A stretch of 64,000 bases of DNA from contig NZ_CP014213.1 of the NCBI RefSeq assembly GCF_003268005.1, positions 682,001 through 746,000 on the forward strand, in the 5' to 3' direction. The DNA is from Methanosphaera sp. BMS. GTDB lineage: Archaea > Methanobacteriota > Methanobacteria > Methanobacteriales > Methanobacteriaceae. The notes under the pieces are model-generated. The model did not search any database. It had not been told where the DNA came from and was given only the letters and a program-made list of their open reading frames with translations. Shown one piece after another: positions 38,397-49,228 of this stretch; positions within the stretch are counted from its first letter, which is position 1; each line of letters begins with the position of its first letter. The translations under genes were made by a program, and so were the position numbers.

Positions 38397-39137
38397 ATGG
38401 CAAAAAATGCAATAATAACAGGCGGATCAAGAGGAATAGGAAAAGCAATGGCACTTAAACTAGGAGAACTAGGATATAACGTTGCAATCAACTACAGAAG
38501 TGACTCCTCAAAACAATTAACAGAAGATTTAATAGAAGAAATCAAAGCGGAATATGGCGTGGATGCAATAGCAGTACAGGCTGACGTAAGTAAATTTGAA
38601 GACTGTCAAAAACTGGTGGAAGCTACAGTCGAGAAATTCGGCGACCAAATCGATGCACTCGTAAACAACGCAGGAATAACAAACAACTGTAACTTCATAG
38701 ACCTACAGCCGGAAGACTATGAAAGAGTTATCAACACAAACCTAGTAAGTATGATGCACATGAGCCACTTATGTCTTCCATACATGGTAGACCGTGAAAC
38801 ATCAATCGTATGTACCGCATCAGTAGGTGGATTGACCGGTGTAATAAACCAGGCAGACTACTGTGCAGCAAAAACTGGAGTAATCGGATTAGTACGTGCA
38901 TTGGCACTTGAATTTGCATCCAGAAAAGTACGTGTAAATGCCATCGCACCGGGTATGATTATGACCGACATGCTACGTGGAGTAAACCAGGATGAATTAA
39001 ATGCACTTGCTGCAACAATACCTATCGGCAGAATCGGTGATGTATCAGACATAGCAGGAGCATTAGGATATATCCTAGAAGCACCATACCTAACAGGTCA
39101 GGTAATATCACCTAACGGTGGATTTGTACTGCAATAA
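38397..39137 (+). CDS. SDR-family oxidoreductase (FabG-like)
   Basis: A 246-residue short-chain dehydrogenase/reductase. The cofactor motif ITGGSRGIGKAMA lies at 8-20, NNAG at about 91-94, the catalytic Ser in CTASVGGLTG and the Y-x-x-x-K pair in ADYCAAKTG, and the C-terminal GALGYILEAPYLTGQVISPNGG closes the fold. It most resembles 3-oxoacyl-ACP or acetoacetyl-CoA reductases. Archaea lack the bacterial fatty-acid cycle, so the substrate is open. GGAGAGATAAAAT precedes ATG 38397. With the dehydrogenase at 33857 it is the second hydroxyacyl-type enzyme in 6 kb. Confidence 0.92.
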   Translation: MAKNAIITGGSRGIGKAMALKLGELGYNVAINYRSDSSKQLTEDLIEEIKAEYGVDAIAVQADVSKFEDCQKLVEATVEKFGDQIDALVNNAGITNNCNFIDLQPEDYERVINTNLVSMMHMSHLCLPYMVDRETSIVCTASVGGLTGVINQADYCAAKTGVIGLVRALALEFASRKVRVNAIAPGMIMTDMLRGVNQDELNALAATIPIGRIGDVSDIAGALGYILEAPYLTGQVISPNGGFVLQ

Positions 39138-39239
39138 GTATATACAATATTCCCCTCCATCCTTTTTTATAAACTACAAACTTTTTATCCACATACTTTT
39201 CTCGCATATTATTTAAGTCATTGAAACATATATAAGCAT

Positions 39240-39851
39240 ATGAAGAAATTATACATTTTTGACTTTGATGGAACACTGGTAAATACGTTTTATGACTCCG
39301 TATTAGCATATAATCAGGCATTAGCTAAGCATAATAGGGACATTTATGAATTTGAACGCCTGGAGGATATCGACTTTGAGGACTTCATCAATTCAATGAC
39401 CCATGATGAAGAGGTATTGAAGACATACGCGATAGAATATGAAAACAGTCCGCTTAAAAATACTTTGGCATATCCGGGCATTAAAGAAACATTGGAAAAA
39501 TTGCAGGATGATGGCTGTACTCTGGCCATATGCTCTAACAGGCTGCAGTCACAACTTGAAGAGCTAACCAGGAATATATTTCCAAACATTGACTTCAAGT
39601 ATGTCGTCGGATACGAAATGGGTTCCAAGGCCAAACCTGATCCAGAGATGATTAACAGAATACTGGATAATGAATCATATGATAATGATGAGATTGTATA
39701 TATCGGTGACAGATGTACCGATATTCAAACAGCAGTTAACGTTGATATAGATGTGGTCATTGTAAAATGGGGTCAAGGTAACGAGGATGCATTTACTAAC
39801 ACATACCCCCTTGCAATAATAGATTATGCAGAGAAACTGCTTGAATTATAA
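39240..39851 (+). CDS. HAD-superfamily hydrolase
   Basis: A 203-residue phosphatase-like protein. Motif I is FDFDGTLVNT (nucleophile D8, acid D10), motif II is AICSNR near residue 100, the motif III Lys is in GSKAKPDPEM, and motif IV is YIGDRCTD. The layout with a helical cap after motif I fits the phosphoglycolate phosphatase/beta-phosphoglucomutase type. The substrate is unknown. The start has no ribosome binding site and a TATA-like sequence sits almost on it, but motif I is so close to the N-terminus that ATG 39240 must be right. The nitroreductase gene follows after 34 bases. Confidence 0.9.
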   Translation: MKKLYIFDFDGTLVNTFYDSVLAYNQALAKHNRDIYEFERLEDIDFEDFINSMTHDEEVLKTYAIEYENSPLKNTLAYPGIKETLEKLQDDGCTLAICSNRLQSQLEELTRNIFPNIDFKYVVGYEMGSKAKPDPEMINRILDNESYDNDEIVYIGDRCTDIQTAVNVDIDVVIVKWGQGNEDAFTNTYPLAIIDYAEKLLEL

Positions 39852-39885
39852 CACGTGAAAACGATATAAACAACTGGTGATAATT

Positions 39886-40407
39886 ATGGAATTATTGGAC
39901 ATAATGTTAAAAAGAAGAAGCATACGCAAATACACTCATGAGAACATCCCAAGTGAAAAATTGAATAAGATACTGCAGGCAGGACTGCTGGCCCCAACAA
40001 GCAGAAACAGAAAGCCATGTGAATTTATAGTGGTAAAAGACAAAAAGGTACTCAAGAAATTATCCCAATCCAAAAGTGCAGGTTCAGCCATGATAGAAGA
40101 TGCCGACTGTGCCATAGTTACAATAGCAGATTCCGATAAAGCCGACACTTGGATAGAGGATTCATCCATAGCAATGGCATACATGGATTTGATGGCAACA
40201 AGTGAAAACGTGGCAAGCTGCTGGGTACAAAGCCACCTTAGAAGCACATCCGATAATACAGACAGTGAAGAATACATAAAAGAATTACTAGACCTTGATA
40301 AGAAGTATAGGATAGTGGGAATACTATCCCTTGGAATAAATGACACTAGACCGCCGGCACATACACTGGATGAAATTGACTACGGCAAAATTCAACGTAT
40401 AGAATAA
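39886..40407 (+). CDS. Nitroreductase-family flavoprotein
   Basis: The protein is about 173 residues from ATG 39886 (GGTGATAATT upstream); GTG 39877 would overlap the ribosome binding site. It opens MELLDIMLKRRSIRKYTHEN and continues ILQAGLLAPTSRNRKPCEFI, the FMN-binding signature of small nitroreductases. It ends IVGILSLGINDTRPPAH, also typical. Such enzymes use FMN and NAD(P)H to reduce nitro or quinone compounds. It probably shares a transcript with the HAD gene. Confidence 0.92.
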   Translation: MELLDIMLKRRSIRKYTHENIPSEKLNKILQAGLLAPTSRNRKPCEFIVVKDKKVLKKLSQSKSAGSAMIEDADCAIVTIADSDKADTWIEDSSIAMAYMDLMATSENVASCWVQSHLRSTSDNTDSEEYIKELLDLDKKYRIVGILSLGINDTRPPAHTLDEIDYGKIQRIE

Positions 40408-40425
40408 TATTCAATCAACTCATCA

Positions 40426-40977
40426 TTAGTATAATATGGCATTTAGAAAGATATGGTAATCCGGCCGTGAATCTTGGCTTATCCATTGGGCCTCGACGTT
40501 GAAGTAGTCACGGACACACTCCACAACATTAACACCCACAGATTCAACGGCATAACGCATAAGTTCCGGATGCCTGCATGGATTTGAATTTACCTTTTCA
40601 CATGGAATGCATAATGCGCATGGTCCACAGGTTAAATATAATCCATTTAATCTTTTTTCCTCATCCAACATTTTATTTAATATTTTTCTTTTTTCCCTTT
40701 GAAATAACATTCTGGAATTTTCCCTGAACTTTTCATATGAAAGGTTTTTATTCTTAAATTCATCAGTAAACGTTATCTTCATGAAATATAACCTTATATT
40801 GTCATATCCGGTCCATATGTCATCAACGTCAAAGTCAAATGATGGACAGCTCCACTTGTATTCATAGCTGGAACACTGGCTGCACTTATAATCGGTATAG
40901 TCAAAGTCAACATATTTAGGATAAAATTCATCCATACTCACAGTACGTTCAAATCTTTCTATGGTATAATCATTCAT
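40426..40977 (-). CDS. DUF2284 metal-binding protein
   Basis: A 183-residue Cys-rich protein. CSQCSSYEYKWSCPSF lies near residue 33 and TCGPCALCIPCEKVNSNPC near residue 116, giving a set of Cys ligands suited to an iron-sulfur cluster or zinc, the hallmark of DUF2284, a family widespread in anaerobes. Its role is not known. It converges with the nitroreductase gene and lies downstream of the radical SAM gene on the same strand, with a 117-base gap. Confidence 0.87.
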   Translation of the reverse strand: MNDYTIERFERTVSMDEFYPKYVDFDYTDYKCSQCSSYEYKWSCPSFDFDVDDIWTGYDNIRLYFMKITFTDEFKNKNLSYEKFRENSRMLFQREKRKILNKMLDEEKRLNGLYLTCGPCALCIPCEKVNSNPCRHPELMRYAVESVGVNVVECVRDYFNVEAQWISQDSRPDYHIFLNAILY

Positions 40978-41094
40978 AATACACGCCTACCATTTCTTAA
41001 ATTACTGATTATAATGTATATTTACACAGACATAAATAAGAGAGGCTAACTATACTTTAAATTGGGACAAGTTTAATTAAAAAAGAGGGGAAGA

Positions 41095-41964
41095 TTAGAA
41101 TAATTTTGTCTGTACACTTTTATTGGCTTTCGGAAACTCATGCAAGTACTCAAATATTTCCTTGGGATTATTCATAATTCCGGCATTTCTTGTTTTTTTG
41201 TTGAATATCCTCATAAGATTTTTATTATTGGGACTTACTATTCCATAACTATTAGCAAATTCCTTTATGTAACGACTTTTAAGACCGGGAAAATGTTCAT
41301 CAAGTCTTTTATAGTAGTATTCACGATTTCCATCACGTAGAGTCATGCCCATACCGAAGCATATGATACCCTTAACCTCCAAGTCGATGCATGCATCCAA
41401 GAGCCCATCAATATTCTCATATGTATCCGTTATATATGGAAGTATCGGCGTCATCCATACAACGATAGGTATGTTATTTTCCTGAAACTTTCTTAATACT
41501 TCTATCCGTCTAGTTGTCGGACATACATTCGGCTCTATTTTCTTACTGATATCATCATCAATACACGTTAGAGTCATCTGCACTACAAACTTTGATTTTT
41601 CATTGATTTTTTTAATCAAATCCATGTCACGCAATATCAAGTCGGACTTTGTTATGCATGTAAATCCATGAGAGTATATATATGCCAACTTCATGGCTTC
41701 TCTAGTGTAGTTGAGCTTTTCTTCCAATGGTATATACGGATCAGTCATGGAGCCCAAGCCAATCATAACCCTTTCCTTCTTGTTTTTCAATGCTTTTTTG
41801 AGCAATTCAAGTGAATTCTTTTTAACCTCTATATCATTAAAGCTATGATTCATGTTATAGACATCACTTCTTGAATCACAATAAATACAGTCATGACTAC
41901 AGCCACGATAAAGATTCATACCATTGTTTTTTGACAATATAGACTTAACACTTACATAATGCAT
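41095..41964 (-). CDS. Radical SAM protein, SPL/Rv2578c type
   Basis: The protein has about 289 residues from ATG 41964 (GGTTGAT upstream; GTG 41973 less likely). The cluster motif is MNLYRGCSHDCIYCDSRSDV (C-x3-C-x2-C). A TIM-barrel pattern follows (MIGLGSMTDPYIPLEEKLNY, CITKSDLILRDMDL, VVWMTPILPYITDTYENI). This matches the spore-photoproduct-lyase-like group of radical SAM proteins, most of unknown substrate. It ends with KSVQTKLF. Confidence 0.88.
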   Translation of the reverse strand: MHYVSVKSILSKNNGMNLYRGCSHDCIYCDSRSDVYNMNHSFNDIEVKKNSLELLKKALKNKKERVMIGLGSMTDPYIPLEEKLNYTREAMKLAYIYSHGFTCITKSDLILRDMDLIKKINEKSKFVVQMTLTCIDDDISKKIEPNVCPTTRRIEVLRKFQENNIPIVVWMTPILPYITDTYENIDGLLDACIDLEVKGIICFGMGMTLRDGNREYYYKRLDEHFPGLKSRYIKEFANSYGIVSPNNKNLMRIFNKKTRNAGIMNNPKEIFEYLHEFPKANKSVQTKLF

Positions 41965-42120
41965 ATCAACCACTCAAAACATAATCAATAAGATAAAATT
42001 GATTCAATTCAAACAAGATATATTTCTAATAAATCACTTTATTCATAATTTAAATAATATGATAATCCAATATAAATAATTAATTGCCAAACAAAAAAAA
42101 AATAAGAAAATAGGGAATGA

Positions 42121-45100
42121 TTAATTTATTACTTTAATAACTTTAGTCGTGTTTCTCTGTGAGTTGTATGCAAGTCTATCCTGTGTAATAACCTCTATAC
42201 TAGTGTAGTTTTTAGATTGAGGTACCGGTATGTTTTTAAGGTCTAAAACTCCATCAGTAGTGTAATAGTACTGTACATTGGTACCGTTTTTAAGTGTTAC
42301 ACAATTTACTTTTATAATACACTTGTTAGGACCGGCCACTACATTGCCGAGATAGTCTTTGATCGTGATTTTCATGGATAATGTGTGTGTCTTGTTGTTT
42401 ATTGTAGCGTTGGCTAGGTTTATTGTTATGTTTGATCTTTCCACCTGGAAGGTTGGTGTTTTTGTCATGATGTTCTGGTAGTTTTTGTTGTAGAGTCCAA
42501 CTTGTATGGTGTGATTTTTTGGTGTTAGTGTCTGCATATCCGTTACGCAGGATATTCCTAGAGGTATGGTGTAGTTTACCGTTGCCGTGCCGTTTACTAT
42601 CTTGACTTTAAGCATTTCCCCATTTGTGTCTTTTAGTGTTATGCCGTTTACTTTGAAGTATACGTATTCGTCCTGGTATTTGGTAATGTTACTTGTTTTT
42701 TTGCCATTGGTGGTGTCATAGATTTTAGCGGTTATCCTGAGTACTTGTCCCTGTTTGATTATCTTCTTGTTTGTAGTTACTTCTATTGTAGCGTTACGTT
42801 TGGATATGTTAATACTTGCCGGGCTACTGGTTGATGCATTGTATATTGTTGTACCCACATAGTATGCAGTTATGTTTTTAGCATTGGTCATATTGATATC
42901 CGGTATGATGGTGGCTGTTGCTACTCCGTTTACTATTTTTATTTTGAGTGGGTTATTTGAACCGGTTAGTTTTCCGTTGTCTTTTATTGTTACTCCGTTT
43001 ACTTTGAATATGAGGTTTCCTTCGTTTACATTACCTCCGTTTGTATCGGTTACTGTTGCTTTGATGGTGAGTTTTTCTCCTATAACACCAGTAGCGGAGT
43101 TAACTGTGGTTTGTGTTTTTATCTTGTTTTTGACTGTTATTTTGATGGTTTTTGTGCTGTTGTTGTATCTGCTGTCTCCTTTATAGGTTGCGGTTATGTT
43201 TTGTGTTTCAACTTTAGTAGGTGTATATGTTTGTGTTACTATTCCATTATTGTTTGTTTTAGCCGTTACTGATTTTCCATTGATGTTAAGTGTTACTTGT
43301 TGATTTGCAAGTTTATTGTTATCTGCATCTGTTAGTGTTACGGTTATGTTGATTGGTGTGTTGTTTACTGGTGTGGTGTTGGATATTTTTAGATCCAGTT
43401 TTGTGTTTATCTTTTTGACTGTGATGTTGGTTGTTGCTGTACTGTTGTTGTATTTGCTGTCTCCTTTATAGGTTGCTGTGATTGTTTGTTTTTCTACTTT
43501 GGTTGGCGTGTATGTTTGGGTTGCTATACCATTGCTATTGGTTATAAGGTTGAATGTTTTACCTGCAACATTTAGTGTAACGTTCTGGTTTGCTAGTTTG
43601 TTATTATCGGCATCTGTGAGTGTTACGGTTATAGTGATTGACGTGCTATTTACTGGTGTAGTGTTGGATACTTTAACAGTCAGTTTAGTGTTAATCTTCT
43701 TAACGGTTATGGTGGTTGTTGCCGTGCTATTTACATATTGGCTGTCACCTTTGTATGTTGTGGTGATTGTTTGTTTTTCTACTTTGGTTGGTGTGTAGGT
43801 TTGGGTTGCTATACCGTTATTGTTAGTTTTAACTGTGAATGTTTTATCACTTACTTTTATTGTAATGTTTTGATTTGCTAGTTTGTTACCAGTGGTATCT
43901 GTTAATGTTGCTGTTATATTAATTTGTGTGTTGTTTACTGGTGTGTCGTTGGATACTGTTAGTGTTAGTTTTGTGTCTGTCTTGGTTGCCGTGACTTTGG
44001 CCGTGTTGTTGGTTGACTGATTGTATACATCAGTTCCAGGATATATTACGGTTATCTGGTATTCTCCCATCTGGTCTAGTGTGAATGTTGTGTTGAATTG
44101 TCCCATTGTGTTTGTGGTGGCTGTTTTTGTTGAACCATTAACGCTTATGTTTACTGTTTCTATCGATAATGGTTGGTTATCTTTGTCGAGTAGTGTTCCG
44201 GTTATTGTAAAGTTTTGTCCTACTTTAGTATCTGCATCATCGACTATGAGTTTTGTTTCTATTTTAGGTGCTGTTACTAGTAGGGTTGTCGTGTTTGTAT
44301 TGTAGTTATTGTTTCCTGGATATGTTGCATTAATTAGTGTTTCATTGCTTTTTATAGTGTGTTCTATACTTGTGGTTCCGGTTATATCTGTTGTCTTGTT
44401 GGTTGTATAATCTTTTATTGTGATAGTAATATTTTCATCAATTATTGGCCTGTCTAACAGATCTTTTAAGGTGAATGTAATGTTTATAACATCATTTATT
44501 TCAGGATTGGTGTTATTTGTAGATATGTTGATTGTTGTATTGAGTTTATCATAGAACTTATTATCTTCTATTGTAACTGTGTAGGTTGAGTTTGTGTATA
44601 TTGTTCCATTGTAAGTGGAAGTTTCAGCACCTTCATTGTTTTCTATTGTTGCTGTTCCATCATTTATTATAGCAGTTTCAGTCATTTGTGAAGGATTAGC
44701 TATGAAGTAATTGGATTCTATAAATGCCTCACCATTATTGTTGTATATTGCTCCTCCCCGTGTTGCGTTGTTGTATTCAAGTATTGAATTGTCAATTTTA
44801 AGAGTACCACTGTTGTATATTGCACCACCCTCCTCTGCTGTGTAGTTTGTTATTGTGAGGTTCGTGAGTGTTAAGTTATGTTCTTGTGCTATTTTGATGA
44901 ATTGGTATGTTTTTTGTCCGTTGAGTGTTTGTCCGTTACCGTTTATGATGATTTTCCGGGTTGCTGAGTTTTCCCAGTTTATGCTTTGTGTTGCATTATA
45001 GTCTCCTGGTTGTAGGTTAATTTTATAACTGGTGTATGGATTATTGGTGGCATTTTCTATTGCTTGTACTAACAGGGTATAATTTGTTACATTACATTCT

Positions 45101-46939
45101 GTATCTGGATAATATACTGTAAATGTTACCTTGTTTGATTGCCTGTTACATGTGGTATAGTATATTTCATATGTTCCTGGTTGTAAATCTGTCAGTGTAG
45201 TGTTTTCATATTTTGTTGTCTTGTTTTTTTCATTGTTGATGTAGAGTGTTATGTCATTGATTCCTGTTTCAAAGTCCCAATAGTTCATAGGAGTTGTTAG
45301 TTGTATACTATAGTTTAGAACTACTTCGTCACCTTGTTGGAATATAGTTTGATCATCTTTGATGTTTAGTTTTATTTCCTTAAGTGCAATATCTGTGGAT
45401 TCATAATTATTGCCTTCATGTATTCCATTCCAATATCCGTTTAAATCTATTGTTTCCTTATTGTTTGTTGCGGTATTTTCTTTAAATGTGTTGCTTGTAA
45501 AACTTACATTTCCATCGGCATATATTGCAGCACCATATGGTGCTGTGTTGTTTATGAAATTAGAAGATGTTATACTAGTTAAAATGCTCCATGATGCATC
45601 ATATATTGCACCTCCACGTCCATCATATGTTTGTCCTGTTGCGGTGTTTTGTGTGAGGTTGGAGTGTGTTATGTTAAGAGTACCACCGTTGTATATTGCA
45701 CCTCCATATCCATCATATGTTTGTCCTGTTGCGGTGTTTTGTGTGAGGTTGGAGTGTGTTATGTTAAGAGTACCATTGTTGTATATTGCACCTCCAATTC
45801 CATATCCATCTTGTCCTTGTCCTGTTGCTGTGTTTTGTGTGAGGTTGGAGTGTGTTATGTTAAGAGTACCATTGTTGTATATTGCACCTCCCCATCCATA
45901 GCCTTGTCCTGTTGCTGTGTTTTGTGTGAGGTTGGATTGTGTTATGGTAAGAGTTCCCACGTAGTTGTATATTGCACCTCCAACTCCATCTTCAGTTTGT
46001 CCTGTTGCGTTGTTTTGTGTGAGGTTGGATTGTGTTATGTTAAGATTACCCCTGTTGTATATTGCACCTCCACGTCCAGTATTTTGTCCTGTTGCTGTGT
46101 TTTGTGTGAGGTTGGTGTTGTTTATGTGAAGAGTACCCTCCCAGTTGTATATTGCACCTCCAACTCCATCTTCAGTTTGTCCTGTTGCTGTGTTTTGTGT
46201 GAGGTTGGATTGTGTTATGTTAAGAGTACCACGATTGTTGTGTATTGCACCTCCATATCCATTTTGTCCTTGTCCTGTTGCGTTGTTTTGTGTGAGGTTG
46301 GATTGTGTTATGTTAAGATTACCAGTGTTGTATATTGCACCTCCAACTCCTTCTATTTGTCCTGTTGCTGTGTTTTGTGTGAGGTTGGATTCGGTTATGG
46401 TAAGATTACCCCCATAGTCGTTGAATATTGCACCTCCAACTCCATATTGTCCTGTTACGTTGTTTTGTGTGAGGTTGGAGTCTGTTATGGTAAGAGTACC
46501 ACCATTGTTGTATATTGCACCTCCATATCCATTGTTTTGTCCTGTTGCTGTGTTTTGTGTGAGGTTGGAGTTGTTTATGGTAAGGTTACCACGTTCGTTG
46601 TATATTGCACCTCCAAGATCTTGTGCATGACAGTTGGTGATTGTGATGTTGTTAATGTTTACCATTTGATTACTTGTTATGTTTAAAAATCGGTATTTGT
46701 TATTTCCGTTTATTGTGTAACTGTTTCCGTTTATTGTAAGAGTCTTTATATTAGTATTTAGTGTTGGACTGGCTGGGAGTGTTATGTTGGAGTTAATGTT
46801 TATAGTTACGTCTTCATCTGTACTATTTAATGCATTTTTTAGTTCAGCGTAATTGCTTACGTCATGGGTTTGGCTTGCGGTTTTTAAGTTTTCTTCTTTT
46901 TTGTTTATTTTCTTTTCATTTATTATATTTTCTTTTATA
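42121..46939 (-). CDS. Adhesin-like surface protein, exon 2 of intron-split gene
   Basis: This is the main part of a gene whose first exon is 49229-49398. Joining position 49229 to 46939 on the minus strand completes an Asn codon (AA plus T) and gives one uninterrupted 1662-residue protein. Exon 2 encodes a linker, a beta-helix block with about 16 GGAIYN rungs and the repeat LNITQSNLTQNTATGQ, a linker domain with TTLTDLQPGTYEIYYTTCNR, a second short beta-helix, and then about eight Ig-like domains of the type NGIATQTYTPTKVEKQTITA. It ends NTTKVIKVIN. No anchor domain is visible. An ATG at 46665 could start a protein without a signal peptide, but the spliced reading is much more convincing. 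Confidence 0.9.
45590..46610 (-). repeat. Tandem beta-helix rung repeats (75-95 bases each)
   Basis: About 11 near-identical units encode GGAIYN plus LNITQSNLTQNTATGQ plus a short variable tip (TEDGVG, NTGRG, GQDGYG and others). The core is highly conserved in DNA while the tips differ, a pattern that favours copy-number change by recombination. The repeat also makes long false ORFs on the other strand. Confidence 0.88.
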
Positions 46940-46980
46940 GTCGGATAAGTCGGAAAGATTACTCTCGCCTTCTCTCCTCA

Positions 46981-47014
46981 GAACCGTACGTGTCACTTTC
47001 ATGACATACGGCTC
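46981..47014 (-). ncRNA. Group II intron 2 domain V
   Basis: A 34-base hairpin with the AGC triad (GAGCCGTATG ... CGTACGGTTC), nearly identical to domain V of intron 1. The following domain VI stem precedes the 3' splice site. Confidence 0.9.
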
Positions 47015-47060
47015 AAGCATATTTTAACCCAAATTGATTATTTTATATCTCCGAGATGGA

Positions 47061-48623
47061 TTAATATTCTCTTTTCTTGTATAGGCATTCAAATGGTGTT
47101 TTCTTGTATGCTTTCTTTATGTATCCTGTATATTCAGGGTCATAAGGGTTGCAGTTATATTTAATTGTTTGTGCATAATGTATGTTGGTCCAACTCATTT
47201 TGACAAGTTGTTCTGATGGTTCTTTGGGGTTAGTAAGTATATAATTATCCTCACTTTTATGAGTATAATCTTCTTTGAAGTACTTATTTCTAATCCAAGT
47301 CCACGACTTATTAGGATGTTGTCTGAGTAGATATCTCCTAGTAAGTGTCCATACATATGCATCAATATCATTGAAAGTTGATTTGGATGCACTTTGTTTC
47401 CAATAGTTGGCAGTGCCTATTATTATGTTGTTGGCATCGTATATTAACTTTCCAATATTGTCACTCCTATATTTTAGGAATGTTGCTTTGAGTTTTGCCT
47501 TGAGCCTTTTAACTCTGTCTTTTGAGGGTCTGGTGATTACTTTAAGTCCTTGGTTTGTCTGATAACTTCTTATATTGAATCCGAGAAAATCGAATCCATT
47601 ATTAAGTGGTGTTATCATTGTTTTATCGGGTGCTAGTGTTAGTCCACGCTCTGATAAGTAAGGTTCTAACAATGGGTAAATATTTTCTGCATCTTCTTTT
47701 GTTTTACAGAGTATTACAAAATCATCTGCATAACGTACCATTGCATATCGAGATAAGTTAACATAATTAGTTGAATACTGATTATGTCGTCTTTTCGTGT
47801 ATTCTATACCGAGTGCTTCATCCAGTCCAGTTAGGGCAACATTAGCCAATATAGGTGAAACTATTCCACCTTGTGGTGTGCCTTCATCAGTTAGATTAAG
47901 CATATTGTTGTATAGATATCCTGCCTTAAGCCACTTTTGTATTAATTTCTTGGCTGGAAAGTTTCCCAGTTGTTTTAATATCCAATCGTGGTTTAATGTA
48001 TCAAAGCATGATTTGAAGTCACCTTCAAATATCCAAGGTCTGTTTCCTCTCCTTGCGTATCTGTGTATCTTTGCTAGTGCATTTCCTGCACTTCGCATTG
48101 GTCTAAAACCATAACTACATGGTTCAAAACCCACTTCTACACGAGGTTCAAGAGCAAGACTAGCAACCATTTGATATACTCGATCAGTAATGGTCGGTAT
48201 ACCAAGTGGTCGCTTTTTACCATTTGTTTTATCAATATAAACCCTACGAACAGGTAGAGGTTCATACTGATTAATGCCATGAGATTTGAGATTATAGAAT
48301 AATGCCATGCGTTCAGGGTGTGATTTAAGAATCATCCCATCAATGCCAGGAGTTTTATAACCCCTGTTTAGCATAGTAACTCTTCTTATACTGTAAAGAA
48401 GTGTAGAATCCTTAGATAATAGGATTCTTTGTAAGTTACGGGCTTTTCTATAGTCTCCGTCAATTTCGGCACGAGCTATATCACATTGTAATTTGTAGAT
48501 GCTCCGTTCAAGTTTTTTCCATGGTATTGAAGTCCATTGGTCAGTGTAAACGGACTTATTGTGCTTAGCATCCTCCAAAATAATTCTATTTTGGCTCTTA
48601 TCTGCATAAACATTCTTCGACAT
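47061..48623 (-). CDS. ltrA: Group II intron reverse transcriptase/maturase
   Basis: A 520-residue intron-encoded protein. RT motifs: RPLGIPTITDRVYQM, CSYGFRPMRSAGNALAKIHR, FKSCFDTLNHDWI, GTPQGGIVSPILANVALTGL and MVRYADDFVILC (about residue 295). The maturase domain (about 365-490) contains DFLGFNIRSYQ and NIIIGTANYWKQSASKSTF. No HNH endonuclease motif follows. It should bind and splice the surrounding intron RNA and thereby enable expression of the interrupted adhesin. It resembles the 19740-21284 protein along its whole length but differs at many positions. The frame is intact. Confidence 0.95.
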   Translation of the reverse strand: MSKNVYADKSQNRIILEDAKHNKSVYTDQWTSIPWKKLERSIYKLQCDIARAEIDGDYRKARNLQRILLSKDSTLLYSIRRVTMLNRGYKTPGIDGMILKSHPERMALFYNLKSHGINQYEPLPVRRVYIDKTNGKKRPLGIPTITDRVYQMVASLALEPRVEVGFEPCSYGFRPMRSAGNALAKIHRYARRGNRPWIFEGDFKSCFDTLNHDWILKQLGNFPAKKLIQKWLKAGYLYNNMLNLTDEGTPQGGIVSPILANVALTGLDEALGIEYTKRRHNQYSTNYVNLSRYAMVRYADDFVILCKTKEDAENIYPLLEPYLSERGLTLAPDKTMITPLNNGFDFLGFNIRSYQTNQGLKVITRPSKDRVKRLKAKLKATFLKYRSDNIGKLIYDANNIIIGTANYWKQSASKSTFNDIDAYVWTLTRRYLLRQHPNKSWTWIRNKYFKEDYTHKSEDNYILTNPKEPSEQLVKMSWTNIHYAQTIKYNCNPYDPEYTGYIKKAYKKTPFECLYKKREY

Positions 48624-49228
48624 TTTAATTACGACACCTCTTAAATTATAATAATGATTATAAGTTCGTGTTATACACCTGTTAAAGTTAGCATATACCT
48701 CATAGTTATATCCTTAATTTCCTATTGTCTTAACGACTTGAGGTCGTTTGCTTTCTTAACATCCTTTACCCTACTAGGTTTAAGAACACCAGTTCACACC
48801 GTAGTCCCCCCACAAGAAATACTTGTAGGTCAAAGTAGGGTTTACCAAGTTTCTCTTCTATCAGATACGACTAACTTAGGCTCTCCCATTACACCGACCA
48901 ACATATGGGTTATGTTCGATACACATAAATAAAGTGTGCATCACCTGTTGGCAACACGACAGGTAATCTAATATCCTTTCCTTATCGCCCAATATAACGA
49001 CGCTTATAAGAGTTCATTTATCATTAGCCAATATTATTAGTCTTTCTCTAGCCCTCATACTCCATGGATATTAGGAATATGATTAGACATTATCCCTCAT
49101 GCAACCCACATCATCCGTTACCAGTTGATGCAGTTTCAGGCGAGAATGACCCACATAACAAGGTCAATAATACAACATTTGTTGTATTATACTGATTTTA
49201 TAAAGGAGAAGAGAATTGCTTGTCGCAC

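Larger units (their letters stand above)
46940..49228 (-). mobile_element. Group II intron 2, interrupting an adhesin gene
   Basis: On the minus strand it starts GTGCGACAAGC at 49228 and ends ...CTTATCCGAC at 46940, 2289 bases. Domain V is the 34-base hairpin at 46981-47014. Ends, domain V and length match intron 1 (2292 bases) while the remainder has diverged. The ORF for its reverse transcriptase lies at 48623-47061. The insertion is in sense orientation, 170 bases after the adhesin start codon, between the second and third bases of codon 57. Exact removal restores the frame, so the intron is probably splicing-competent. Unspliced mRNA would add CDKQFSSPL and stop, giving a 66-residue peptide. 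Confidence 0.93.

Noticed and set aside
46121-46665. Independent start of the adhesin at ATG 46665
   Set aside because: This would give a protein without signal peptide, whereas splicing out the intron supplies one in the exact frame.
45631-46686. Long plus-strand ORF (351 codons, Cys-rich repeats)
   Set aside because: It is the antisense shadow of the adhesin rung repeats; a repeated unit without stops in one phase makes a long false frame. The minus frame has signal peptide, family motifs and splice logic.
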